Source of the DNA: Macrostomum hystrix
Taxonomy: Eukaryota > Platyhelminthes > Macrostomidae
Direction of reading: 5' to 3'
Assembly (NCBI GenBank): GCA_950097015.1
Contig: CATNEN010000034.1
Span: forward strand, 1,961,501 to 2,025,500
DNA: 64,000 nucleotides
Every line of letters begins with the position of its first letter. Within the stretch, counting starts at the first letter, position 1. The translations under genes and the position numbers were made by a program. A model generated the notes under the pieces. That model made no database searches, was not told the origin of the DNA, and worked only from the letters and a program-made list of their open reading frames with translations. This document shows positions 1 to 11,752 of the stretch, in pieces.

Positions 1-1
1 T

Positions 2-2917
2 GCCAAATGACTGGCATACCGAATGTAACATAGCCCAAGAGAAGTCCGTGACGATGACAGCGGGTAAATAGTCATGCGACATAATTGTACTGCTTGCTAG
101 TGTGCCCAAATCTGCGCGGACAGAAAACAAAAAGTGTTGGATTGATTTGGTCCTATGCTCACTTGTTATCATTTCGGCCACAGGCACACCACGCGTCTGA
201 CCGTTATCGGAGGGCATTGTCAGCGAGTAAAGAAATATTTGGCTACCTGCGAAATTCATTCTCTTGAAAATGCTTCCAGTGGCATCTAGATGTAAAACAC
301 ACTGCGGCCTACTTGTAACAAGTCTAAGCTGTCTTTCGAGGTACAGATGTACATGAAATGGATGGCGAGACACAGCTTGAATGTATCCGCGTATACTCTT
401 ACTCTCTGTGTCTGTTTCGCTCAGTATTCGTTGCAAAGCAGCAATTTCGACTTCAACATTTTTATGCAGCCGTTCTTCTGCGGCCACCAACCGCTTCGCG
501 TTTACCCGCCGAATGGCATCCAAATTTTTCGATCGAGAAAAATCATTTTCCTTTATCTCTTTATCTGTCATTTCCGAGAGTAGTCTATCATGTACATCAG
601 TTGGTGCTTCAGTTTCAAGTAGTTTTGCTATCCTTTCTGATTCTAATGGCGTCATTCTAGACATCGTTGGATGATTATGATTCTTCTCACCTTTAGAATT
701 AACAACTACCTCCACAGGCTCATTTTCAGTTGGAAAATCTATAATTCTAAAATCGTGTACTATTTTGCATGCGGGATGCTGGCATAATGCGACCTGTTTT
801 ACGAAATATTTTGGCTTTAGTGCTCTGAGATTTGGAAAGTTCACATATCGATTTTTAAATTTTAGAACACAGTTACTTGCTTCCACATTCAAAGAGCAAT
901 ATTGTCGATAATTTTCACGAATGCAGTTTAGCCACCAAAGAGCGGTTCTCTGACATATCGAATGCATTTTTTCTCCCCGCCTGATAAAAAAGTTACTTTT
1001 CCACTGTCTCCAAGCTATTCGAAAATGAAAAATTAAATTAGTCATTGATTCGCTTTCACCACTCTCGAAATCAGCACCAACTTCAGCATTAGTAAAATCC
1101 CTTACTTCTGAATCATCACTCCCAGCATCATCACTCCCAGAAGCACTCATATCATCACTCCCAGCATCATCACTCACAGCATCATCTCTCCCAGCATCAA
1201 CACTCCCAGCGTCATCACTCCCAGCATCAACACTCCCAGCGTCATCACTCCCAGCTTCAACACTCCCAGCGTCATCACTCCCAGCTTCAACACTCCCAGC
1301 GTCATCACTCCCAGCTTCAACACTCCCAGCGTCATCACTCCCAGCATCAACACTCCCAGCGTCATCACTCCCAGCATCAACACTCCCAGCGTCATCACTC
1401 CCAGCATCAACACTCCCAGCTTCAACACTCCCAGCGTCATCACTCTCAGCGACATCACTCCCAGCGTCATCACTCCCAGCATCAACACTCCCAGCGTCAT
1501 CACTCCCAGCTTCAACACTCCCAGCGTCATCACTCCCAGCTTCAACACTCCCAGCGTCATCACTCCCAGCATCAACACTCCCAGCGTCATCACTCCCGGC
1601 ATCAACACTCCCAGCGTCATCACTCCCAGCATCAACACTCCCAGCGTCATCACTCTCAGCGTCATCACTCTCAGCGTCATCACTCTCAGCGTCATCACTC
1701 CCAGCTTCAACACTCCCAGCATCATTACTCCCAGAATCACTCATATCATCACCACCAGCATCATCACTTCCACGAGCAGGCCCCACAGAAGCAGCAACAG
1801 CACCACGGGCAGGCACAGCAGAAGCAGCAACAGCACGACGGGCAGGCACAGCAGAAGCAGCAACAGCACGACGGGCAGGCAGAACAGAAGCAGCAACAGC
1901 ACGACGGGCAGGCACAGCAGAAGCAGCAACAGCACCACGGGCAGGCAGAACAGAAGCAGCAACAGCACGACGGGCAGGCACAGCAGAAGCAGCAACAGCA
2001 CCACGGGCAGGCACAGCAGAAGCAGCAACAGCACGACGGGCAGGCAGAACAGAAGCAGCAACAGCACGACGGGTAGGCACAGCAGAAGCAGCAACAGCAC
2101 CACGGGCAGGCACTGCAGAAGCAGCAACAGCACCACGGGCAGGCACAGCAGAAGCAGCAACAGCACCACGGGCAGGCACAGCAGAAGCAGCAACAGCACG
2201 ACGGGCAGGCACAGCAGAAGCAGCAACAGCACCAGGGGCAGGCACAGCAGAAGCAGCAACAGCACGACGGGCAGGCACAGCAGAAGCAGCAACAGCACGA
2301 CGGGCAGGCAGAACAGAAGCAGCAACAGCACGACGGGCAGGCACAGCAGAAGCAGCAACAGCACGACGGGCAGGCACAGCAGAAGCAGCAACAGCACCAC
2401 GGGCATGCACAGCAGAAGCAGCAACAGCACCACGGGCAGGCACAACAGAAGCAGCAACAGCACGACGGGCAGGCACAACAGAAGCAGCAACAGCACCACG
2501 GGCAGGCACAGCAGAAGCAGCAACAGCACCACGGGCAGGCACAACAGAAGCAGCAACAGCACGACGGGCAGGCACAACAGAAGCAGCAACAGCACCTCGA
2601 GTGGATCTTACGACAGCAGATTTATGATAAGCAGTATTCTTACTTTTCGAAACAGAAGATTTTGACTTACCGAATATTTTACGCTGATAATACAGCCAGA
2701 CAACTCGACGGTTTTCAATAGTGTTCTTTGCTGAAAGCTTGCTCAGAATTTGCCCGCAAGCACCATAGGGACAGCGAAATGATTTGCGAAGGCACTCATC
2801 ACTATAGTCTTCAAAATATTCAGGCGACAGTTCAAAAAAAGAAATGCGTCGATTGTGGGTTGCTTTGCAAATGCAGAAAATTGAAAGTAAAGCAATGATG
2901 CGAAGACTGAAAATCAT
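2..2917 (-). CDS. MULE/NOF-like transposase, 3' end beyond window edge
   Basis: One frame stays open for 972 codons from ATG 2917 to the left edge (I checked every codon for stops). The C-terminal half reads like a Mutator/NOF/Phantom-type transposase. A CxxxxxC...HNH zinc-finger-like block (around 805-665) is followed by LHLDATGS (about 282-262), with the first catalytic-type Asp, then VPVAEMIT (about 183-160) and VIVTDFSWAM (about 56-27), with the second Asp. The expected distal Glu would lie beyond position 1. The N-terminal part is hydrophobic (MIFSLRIIALLSIFCICKA), then has three Cys (42, 49, 54), then two repeat-encoded tracts: an 11-residue AVAASAVPARR unit and a 5-residue GSDDA unit. 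A hydrophobic leader is odd for a transposase, and a good donor (GTAAGT, 2671-2666) follows residue 83. Residues 1-108 could therefore belong to a separate secreted-peptide transcript. The transposase half is confident; the start is not. Confidence 0.75.
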   Translation of the reverse strand, partial: MIFSLRIIALLSIFCICKATHNRRISFFELSPEYFEDYSDECLRKSFRCPYGACGQILSKLSAKNTIENRRVVWLYYQRKIFGKSKSSVSKSKNTAYHKSAVVRSTRGAVAASVVPARRAVAASVVPARGAVAASAVPARGAVAASVVPARRAVAASVVPARGAVAASAVHARGAVAASAVPARRAVAASAVPARRAVAASVLPARRAVAASAVPARRAVAASAVPAPGAVAASAVPARRAVAASAVPARGAVAASAVPARGAVAASAVPARGAVAASAVPTRRAVAASVLPARRAVAASAVPARGAVAASAVPARRAVAASVLPARGAVAASAVPARRAVAASVLPARRAVAASAVPARRAVAASAVPARGAVAASVGPARGSDDAGGDDMSDSGSNDAGSVEAGSDDAESDDAESDDAESDDAGSVDAGSDDAGSVDAGSDDAGSVDAGSDDAGSVEAGSDDAGSVEAGSDDAGSVDAGSDDAGSDVAESDDAGSVEAGSVDAGSDDAGSVDAGSDDAGSVDAGSDDAGSVEAGSDDAGSVEAGSDDAGSVEAGSDDAGSVDAGSDDAGSVDAGRDDAVSDDAGSDDMSASGSDDAGSDDSEVRDFTNAEVGADFESGESESMTNLIFHFRIAWRQWKSNFFIRRGEKMHSICQRTALWWLNCIRENYRQYCSLNVEASNCVLKFKNRYVNFPNLRALKPKYFVKQVALCQHPACKIVHDFRIIDFPTENEPVEVVVNSKGEKNHNHPTMSRMTPLESERIAKLLETEAPTDVHDRLLSEMTDKEIKENDFSRSKNLDAIRRVNAKRLVAAEERLHKNVEVEIAALQRILSETDTESKSIRGYIQAVSRHPFHVHLYLERQLRLVTSRPQCVLHLDATGSIFKRMNFAGSQIFLYSLTMPSDNGQTRGVPVAEMITSEHRTKSIQHFLFSVRADLGTLASSTIMSHDYLPAVIVTDFSWAMLHSVCQSFG
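1117..1740 (-). repeat. 15/30-bp minisatellite encoding acidic GSDDA/GSVDA tract
   Basis: About 40 copies of a 15-bp unit, alternating two versions into a 30-bp period. In the transposase frame on the minus strand it reads as repeated GSDDA and GSVDA or GSVEA, a Ser/Asp-rich acidic linker. Unit length is a multiple of three, so expansion keeps frame. Substitutions among copies create no stop in this frame. Confidence 0.85.
1795..2598 (-). repeat. 33-bp minisatellite encoding AVAASAVPARR units
   Basis: About 24 copies of a 33-bp unit. In the transposase frame it gives an 11-residue Ala/Val/Arg repeat. The same DNA read on the plus strand gives a Gln-rich repeat that is broken by TAG at 2074-2076, while the minus frame is intact. 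The minus-strand unit contains almost no A, an unusual strand composition. Confidence 0.85.
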
Positions 2918-2980
2918 GGTTAAAAATACGCTCGTATATTGATATACTAGCAGACGATTGAAATCAGCTTTTCTGAAGGC

Positions 2981-2986
2981 TTTATA
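2981..2986 (-). promoter_or_regulatory. TATA box candidate for the transposase ORF
   Basis: Minus-strand TATAAA lies 64 bp upstream of the ATG at 2917, a spacing that fits a start site near 2955 and a short leader. An in-frame TAA lies upstream near 2996, so the frame cannot extend further. Confidence 0.4.
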
Positions 2987-3483
2987 CTCGAGAATTTATG
3001 CATGGCTTGTTCGGATAGGGATATGAGATAGCAAGCAAAAAGCATATAAAGCAGCTGATTGGATAGCCCAGCTACTAGTGTAAAACAGAGCACGGTACAC
3101 ACCCAAGTACACTTATTTTGTCAGGCATTAAATTAGCAATAAAGCATAAGGACAAAGCACTAATAACTAAATGCAATAGAGGATAAGCAATCGACACTAT
3201 AAAATTCGAAGCAACATGCACACATGAGGCTTGAAATCTCAACACTCAACTTCAAACGCTAAAGCCTCAAAAGCCGACAAACATAAGAGGGCATTAGTAC
3301 TTCAAAGAATAAAAAACAATAGCAAAAACCAGATCCAACATGCAAAATAAAGACCTATGTGCACGACAAGGCAAAAAATTATCCTGCATTACCAATTGCG
3401 CAATACATCTCAACACTTCACGCAACTCAACGCTGACAATACGCAGGCATCTCAGAGTGAGGGTGTTGTATTGTGCCCACTAT
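2987..3483. other. Spacer between transposase ORF and satellite
   Basis: No gene seen. It holds a plus-strand TATAAA near 3045 followed by a CCAAT-box complement (ATTGG, near 3059). Together with the minus-strand TATA this could be a divergent promoter, but no plus-strand product was found before the satellite. Confidence 0.4.
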
Positions 3484-6400
3484 AAAATGGGAGATATCAG
3501 AGTGGGGGGGACTCGAGGGTCTACAACTCCGAGACGCGACTAGTCAGGGCTCTGAAATTTTACAGCCGTGTTCACAGATAATGTTTCCTTCCAGATCTGA
3601 GTTTTCAGCCTCGTCTGACCACCAGATTCAGTGAGGTGACGAAAAGTACTTTTAAAATGGGAGATATCAGAGTGGGGGGGACTCGAGGGTCTACAACTCC
3701 GAGACGCGACTAGTCAGGGCTCTGAAATTTTACAGCCGTGTTTACAGATAATGTTTCCTTCCAGATCTGAGTTTTTAGCCTCGTCTGACCACCAGATTCA
3801 GTGAGGTGACGAAAAGTACTTTTAAAATGGGAGATATCAGAGTGGGGGGGACTCGAGGGTCTACAACTCCGAGACGCGACTAGTCAGGGCTCTGAAATTT
3901 TACAGCCGTGTTCACAGATAATGTTTCCTTCCAGATCTGAGTTTCCAGCTTTTTTTGACCACCAGATTCAGTGAGGTGACGAAAAGTACTTTTAAAATGG
4001 GAGATATCAGAGTGGGGGGGACTCGAGGGTCTACAACTCCGAAACGCGACTAGTTAGGGCTCTGAAATTTTACAGCCGTGTTCACAGATAATGTTTCCTT
4101 CCAGATCTGAGTTTTCAGCTTTTTTTGACCACCAGATTCAGTGAGGTGACGAAAAGTACTTTTAAAATGGGAGATATCAGAGTGGGGGGGACTCGAGGGT
4201 CTACAACTCCGAGACGCGACTAGTCAGGGCTCTGAAATTTTACAGCCGTGTTCACAGATAATGTTTCCTTCCAGATCTGAGTTTTCAGCTTTTTTTGACC
4301 ACCAGATTCAGTGAGGTGACGAAAAGTACTTTTAAAATGGGAGATATCAGAGTGGGGGGGACTCGAGGGTCTACAACTCCGAAACGCGACTAGTTAGGGC
4401 TCTGAAATTTTACAGCCGTGTTCACAGATAATGTTTCCTTCCAGATCTGAGTTTTCAGCTTTTTTTGACCACCAGATTCAGTGAGGTGACGAAAAGTACT
4501 TTTAAAATGGGAGATATCAGAGTGGGGGGGACTCGAGGGTCTACAACTCCGAGACGCGACTAGTCAGGGCTCTGAAATTTTACAGCCGTGTTCACAGATA
4601 ATGTTTCCTTCCAGATCTGAGTTTTCAGCTTTTTTTGACCACCAGATTCAGTGAGGTGACGAAAAGTACTTTTAAAATGGGAGATATCAGAGTGGGGGGG
4701 ACTCGAGGGTCTACAACTCCGAGACGCGACTAGTCAGGGCTCTGAAATTTTACAGCCGTGTTCACAGATAATGTTTCCTTCCAGATCTGAGTTTTCAGCC
4801 TCGTCTGACCACCAGATTCAGTGAGGTGACGAAAAGTACTTTTAAAATGGGAGATATCAGAGTGGGGGGGACTCGAGGGTCTACAACTCCGAGACGCGAC
4901 TAGTCAGGGCTCTGAAATTTTACAGCCGTGTTTACAGATAATGTTTCCTTCCAGATCTGAGTTTTTAGCCTCGTCTGACCACCAGATTCAGTGAGGTGAC
5001 GAAAAGTACTTTTAAAATGGGAGATATCAGAGTGGGGGGGACTCGAGGGTCTACAACTCCGAGACGCGACTAGTCAGGGCTCTGAAATTTTACAGCCGTG
5101 TTCACAGATAATGTTTCCTTCCAGATCTGAGTTTTCAGCTTTTTTTGACCACCAGATTCAGTGAGGTGACGAAAAGTACTTTTAAAATGGGAGATATCAG
5201 AGTGGGGGGGACTCGAGGGTCTACAACTCCGAAACGCGACTAGTCAGGGCTCTGAAATTTTACAGCCGTGTTCACAGATAATGTTTCCTTCCAGATCTGA
5301 GTTTTTAGCCTCGTCTGACCACCAGATTCAGTGAGGTGACGAAAAGTACTTTTAAAATAGGAGATATCAGAGTGGGGGGGACTCGAGGGTCTACAACTCC
5401 GAGACGCGACTAGTCAGGGCTCTGAAATTTTACAGCCGTGTTCACAGATAATGTTTCCTTCCAGATCTGAGTTTTCAGCTTTTTTTGACCACCAGATTCA
5501 GTGAGGTGACGAAAAGTACTTTTAAAATGGGAGATATCAGAGTGGGGGGGACTCGAGGGTCTACAACTCCGAAACGCGACTAGTTAGGGCTCTGAAATTT
5601 TACAGCCGTGTTCACAGATAATGTTTCCTTCCAGATCTGAGTTTTCAGCTTTTTTTGACCACCAGATTCAGTGAGGTGACGAAAAGTACTTTTAAAATGG
5701 GAGATATCAGAGTGGGGGGGACTCGAGGGTCTACAACTCCGAGACGCGACTAGTCAGGGCTCTGAAATTTTACAGCCGTGTTCACAGATAATGTTTCCTT
5801 CCAGATTTGAGTTTTCAGCCTCGTCTGACCACCAGATTCAGTGAGGTGACGAAAAGTACTTTTAAAATGGGAGATATCAGAGTGGGGGGGACTCGAGGGT
5901 CTACAACTCCGAGACGCGACTAGTCAGGGCTCTGAAATTTTACAGCCGTGTTCACATATAATGTTTCCTTCCAGATCTGAGTTTTCAGCCTCGTCTGACC
6001 ACCAGATTCAGTGAGGTGACGAAAAGTACTTTTAAAATGGGAGATATCAGAGTGGGGGGGACTCGAGGGTCTACAACTCCGAGACGCGACTAGTCAGGGC
6101 TCTGAAATTTTACAGCCGTATTCACAGATAATGTTTCCTTCCAGATCTGAGTTTTCAGCCTCGTCTGACCACCAGATTCAGTGAGGTGACGAAAAGTACT
6201 TTTAAAATGGGAGATATCAGAGTGGGGGGGACTCGAGGGTCTACAACTCCGAGACGCGACTAGTCAGGGCTCTGAAATTTTACAGCCGTGTTCACAGATA
6301 ATGTTTCCTTCCAGATCTGAGTTTTCAGCTTTTTTTGACCACCGGATTCAGTGAGGTGACGAAAAGTACTTTTAAAATGGGAGATATCAGAGTGGGGGGG

Positions 6401-9400
6401 ACTCGAGGGTCTACAACTCCGAGACGCGACTAGTTAGGGCTCTGAAATTTTACAGCCGTGTTCACAGATAATGTTTCCTTCCAGATCTGAGTTTTCAGCT
6501 TTTTTTGACCACCAGATTCAGTGAGGTGACGAAAAGTACTTTTAAAATGGGAGATATCAGAGTGGGGGGGACTCGAGGGTCTACAACTCCGAGACGCGAC
6601 TAGTCAGGGCTCTGAAATTTTACAGCCGTGTTCACAGATAATGTTTCCTTCCAGATCTGAGATTTCAGCTTTTTTTGACCACCAGATTCAGTGAGGTGAC
6701 GAAAAGTACTTTAAAAATGGGAGATATCAGAGTGGGGGGGACTCGAGGGTCTACAACTTCGAGACGCGACTAGTCAGGGCTCTGAAATTTTACAGCCGTA
6801 TTCACAGATAATGTTTCCTTCCAGATCTGAGTTTTCAGCCTCGTCTGACCACCAGATTCAGTGAGGTGACGAAAAGTACTTTTAAAATGGGAGATATCAG
6901 AGTGGGGGGGACTCGAGGGTCTACAACTCCGAGACGCGACTAGTCAGGGCTCTGAAATTTTACAGCCGTGTTTACAGATAATGTTTCCTTCCAGATCTGA
7001 GTTTTCAGCCTCGTCTGACCACCAGATTCAGTGAGGTGACGAAAAGTACTTTTAAAATGGGAGATATCAGAGTGGGGGGGACTCGAGGGTCCACAACTCC
7101 GAGAAGCGACTAGTCAGGTCTCTGAAATTTTACAGCCGTGTTCACAGATAATGTTTCCTTCCAGATCTGAGTTGTCAGCCTCGTCTGACCACCAGATTCA
7201 GTGAGGTGACGAAAAGTACTTTTAAAATGGGAGATATCAGAGTGGGGGGGACTCGAGGGTCTACAACTCCGAGACGCGACTAGTCAGGGCTCTGAAATTT
7301 TACAGCCGTGTTCACAGATAATGTTTCCTTCCAGATCTGAGTTTTCAGCTTCTTTTGACCACCAGATTCAGTGAGGTGACGAAAAGTACTTTTAAAATGG
7401 GAGATATCAGAGTGGGGGGGACTCGAGGGTCTACAACTCCGAGACGCGACTAGTCAGGTCTCTGAAATTTTACAGCCGTTTTCACAGATAATGTTTCCTT
7501 CCAGATCTGAGTTGTCAGCCTCGTCTGACCACCAGATTCAGTGAGGTGACGAAAAGTACTTTTAAAATGGGAGATATCAGAGTGGGGGGGACTCGAGGGT
7601 CTACAACTCCGAGACGCGACTAGTCAGGGCTCTGAAATTTTACAGCCGTATTCACAGATAATGTTTCCTTCCAGATCTGAGTTTTCAGCCTCGTCTGACC
7701 ACCAGATTCAGTGAGGTGACGAAAAGTACTTTTAAAATGGGAGATATCAGAGTGGGGGGGACTCGAGGGTCTACAACTCCGAGACGCGACTAGTCAGGGC
7801 TCTGAAATTTTACAGCCGTGTTCACAGATAATGTTTCCTTCCAGATCTGAGTTTTCAGCTTTTTTTGACCACCGGATTCAGTGAGGTGACGAAAAGTACT
7901 TTTAAAATGGGAGATATCAGAGTGGGGGGGACTCGAGGGTCTACAACTCCGAGACGCGACTAGTTAGGGCTCTGAAATTTTACAGCCGTGTTCACAGATA
8001 ATGTTTCCTTCCAGATCTGAGTTTTCAGCTTTTTTTGACCACCAGATTCAGTGAGGTGACGAAAAGTACTTTTAAAATGGGAGATATCAGAGTGGGGGGG
8101 ACTCGAGGGTCTACAACTCCGAGACGCGACTAGTCAGGGCTCTGAAATTTTACAGCCGTGTTCACAGATAATGTTTCCTTCCAGATCTGAGATTTCAGCT
8201 TTTTTTGACCACCAGATTCAGTGAGGTGACGAAAAGTACTTTAAAAATGGGAGATATCAGAGTGGGGGGGACTCGAGGGTCTACAACTTCGAGACGCGAC
8301 TAGTCAGGGCTCTGAAATTTTACAGCCGTATTCACAGATAATGTTTCCTTCCAGATCTGAGTTTTCAGCCTCGTCTGACCACCAGATTCAGTGAGGTGAC
8401 GAAAAGTACTTTTAAAATGGGAGATATCAGAGTGGGGGGGACTCGAGGGTCTACAACTCCGAGACGCGACTAGTCAGGGCTCTGAAATTTTACAGCCGTG
8501 TTCACAGATAATGTTTCCTTCCAGATCTGAGTTTTCAGCTTTTTTTTGACCACCAGATTCAGTGAGGTGACGAAAAGTACTTTTAAAATGGGAGATATCA
8601 GAGTGGGGGGGACTCGAGGGTCTACAACTCCGAGACGCGACTAGTTAGGGCTCTGAAATTTTACAGCCGTGTTCACAGATAATGTTTCCTTCCAGATCTG
8701 AGTTTTCAGCCTCGTCTGACCACCAGATTCAGTGAGGTGACGAAAAGTACTTTTAAAATGGGAGATATCAGAGTGGGGGGGACTCGAGGGTCTACAACTC
8801 CGAGACGCGACTAGTCAGGGCTCTGAAATTTTACAGCCGTGTTCACAGATAATGTTTCCTTCCAGATCTGAGTTTTCAGCCTCGTCTGACCACCAGATTC
8901 AGTGAGGTGACGAAAAGTACTTTTAAAATGGGAGATATCAGAGTGGGGGGGACTCGAGGGTCTACAACTCCGAGACGCGACTAGTCAGGGCTCTGAAATT
9001 TTACAGCCGTGTTTACAGATAATGTTTCCTTCCAGATCTGAGTTTTTAGCCTCGTCTGACCACCAGATTCAGTGAGGTGACGAAAAGTACTTTTAAAATG
9101 GGAGATATCAGAGTGGGGGGGACTCGAGGGTCTACAACTCCGAGACGCGACTAGTCAGGGCTCTGAAATTTTACAGCCGTGTTCACAGATAATGTTTCCT
9201 TCCAGATCTGAGATTTCAGCTTTTTTTGACCACCAGATTCAGTGAGGTGACGAAAAGTACTTTTAAAATGGGAGATATCAGAGTGGGGGGACTCGAGGGT
9301 CTACAACTTCGAGACGCGACTAGTCAGGGCTCTGAAATTTTACAGCCGTATTCACAGATAATGTTTCCTTCCAGATCTGAGTTTTCAGCCTCGTCTGACC

Positions 9401-11752
9401 ACCAGATTCAGTGAGGTGACGAAAAGTACTTTTAAAATGGGAGATATCAGAGTGGGGGGGACTCGAGGGTCTACAACTCCGAGACGCGACTAGTCAGGGC
9501 TCTGAAATTTTACAGCCGTGTTCACAGATAATGTTTCCTTCCAGATCTGAGATTTCAGCTTTTTTTGACCACCAGATTCAGTGAGGTGACGAAAAGTACT
9601 TTAAAAATGGGAGATATCAGAGTGGGGGGGACTCGAGGGTCTACAACTTCGAGACGCGACTAGTCAGGGCTCTGAAATTTTACAGCCGTATTCACAGATA
9701 ATGTTTCCTTCCAGATCTGAGTTTTCAGCCTCGTCTGACCACCAGATTCAGTGAGGTGACGAAAAGTACTTTTAAAATGGGAGATATCAGAGTGGGGGGG
9801 ACTCGAGGGTCTACAACTCCGAGACGCGACTAGTCAGGGCTCTGAAATTTTACAGCCGTGTTCACAGATAATGTTTCCTTCCAGATCTGAGTTTTCAGCT
9901 TTTTTTGACCACCAGATTCAGTGAGGTGACGAAAAGTACTTTTAAAATGGGAGATATCAGAGTGGGGGGGACTCGAGGGTCTACAACTCCGAGACGCGAC
10001 TAGTTAGGGCTCTGAAATTTTACAGCCGTGTTCACAGATAATGTTTCCTTCCAGATCTGAGTTTTCAGCCTCGTCTGACCACCAGATTCAGTGAGGTGAC
10101 GAAAAGTACTTTTAAAATGGGAGATATCAGAGTGGGGGGGACTCGAGGGTCTACAACTCCGAGACGCGACTAGTCAGGGCTCTGAAATTTTACAGCCGTG
10201 TTCACAGATAATGTTTCCTTCCAGATCTGAGTTTTCAGCCTCGTCTGACCACCAGATTCAGTGAGGTGACGAAAAGTACTTTTAAAATGGGAGATATCAG
10301 AGTGGGGGGGACTCGAGGGTCTACAACTCCGAGACGCGACTAGTCAGGGCTCTGAAATTTTACAGCCGTGTTCACAGATAATGTTTCCTTCCAGATCTGA
10401 GATTTCAGCTTTTTTTGACCACCAGATTCAGTGAGGTGACGAAAAGTACTTTAAAAATGGGAGATATCAGAGTGGGGGGGACTCGAGGGTCTACAACTTC
10501 GAGACGCGACTAGTCAGGGCTCTGAAATTTTACAGCCGTATTCACAGATAATGTTTCCTTCCAGATCTGAGTTTTCAGCCTCGTCTGACCACCAGATTCA
10601 GTGAGGTGACGAAAAGTACTTTTAAAATGGGAGATATCAGAGTGGGGGGGACTCGAGGGTCTACAACTCCGAGACGCGACTAGTCAGGGCTCTGAAATTT
10701 TACAGCCGTGTTCACAGATAATGTTTCCTTCCAGATCTGAGTTTTCAGCTTTTTTTGACCACCAGATTCAGTGAGGTGACGAAAAGTACTTTTAAAATGG
10801 GAGATATCAGAGTGGGGGGGACTCGAGGGTCTACAACTCCGAGACGCGACTAGTTAGGGCTCTGAAATTTTACAGCCGTGTTCACAGATAATGTTTCCTT
10901 CCAGATCTGAGTTTTCAGCCTCGTCTGACCACCAGATTCAGTGAGGTGACGAAAAGTACTTTTAAAATGGGAGATATCAGAGTGGGGGGGACTCGAGGGT
11001 CTACAACTCCGAGACGCGACTAGTCAGGGCTCTGAAATTTTACAGCCGTGTTCACAGATAATGTTTCCTTCCAGATCTGAGTTTTCAGCCTCGTCTGACC
11101 ACCAGATTCAGTGAGGTGACGAAAAGTACTTTTAAAATGGGAGATATCAGAGTGGGGGGGACTCGAGGGTCTACAACTCCGAGACGCGACTAGTCAGGGC
11201 TCTGAAATTTTACAGCCGTGTTTACAGATAATGTTTCCTTCCAGATCTGAGTTTTTAGCCTCGTCTGACCACCAGATTCAGTGAGGTGACGAAAAGTACT
11301 TTTAAAATGGGAGATATCAGAGTGGGGGGGACTCGAGGGTCTACAACTCCGAGACGCGACTAGTCAGGGCTCTGAAATTTTACAGCCGTGTTCACAGATA
11401 ATGTTTCCTTCCAGATCTGAGATTTCAGCTTTTTTTGACCACCAGATTCAGTGAGGTGACGAAAAGTACTTTTAAAATGGGAGATATCAGAGTGGGGGGG
11501 ACTCGAGGGTCTACAACTTCGAGACGCGACTAGTCAGGGCTCTGAAATTTTACAGCCGTATTCACAGATAATGTTTCCTTCCAGATCTGAGTTTTCAGCC
11601 TCGTCTGACCACCAGATTCAGTGAGGTGACGAAAAGTACTTTTAAAATGGGAGATATCAGAGTGGGGGGGACTCGAGGGTCTACAACTCCGAGACGCGAC
11701 TAGTCAGGGCTCTGAAATTTTACAGCCGTGTTCACAGATAATGTTTCCTTCC
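3484..11752. repeat. 170-bp satellite, about 49 tandem copies
   Basis: The motif GAGATATCAGAGTGGGGGGG recurs every 170 bp from 3491 to 11651. Copies are nearly identical except at diagnostic sites: CCTCG versus TTTTT near monomer position 130, AGTCAGG versus AGTTAGG, GTGTTCAC versus GTATTCAC, and CTCC versus CTTC. Only two single-base indels were seen (an extra T near 8530-8547, a missing G near 9283-9290). Variants are arranged in blocks, so there is higher-order structure. The array ends abruptly at 11752. Unit length is close to one nucleosome repeat. No plausible coding frame; short ORFs inside are by-products. Confidence 0.97.

Noticed and set aside
1741..2595. Minus-strand 284-codon poly-Leu frame (LLLLLLCLPVV repeats)
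   Set aside because: It is in a different frame from the transposase and is only the 33-bp unit read out of phase.
1096..2718. Plus-strand Gln/His-rich frame across both left-hand minisatellites
   Set aside because: It has no Met start, is interrupted by TAG at 2074, and is antisense to a minus-strand frame that continues into a recognisable transposase.
3484..11752. CRISPR array
   Set aside because: Units are directly adjacent with no unique spacers, and the window is animal DNA.
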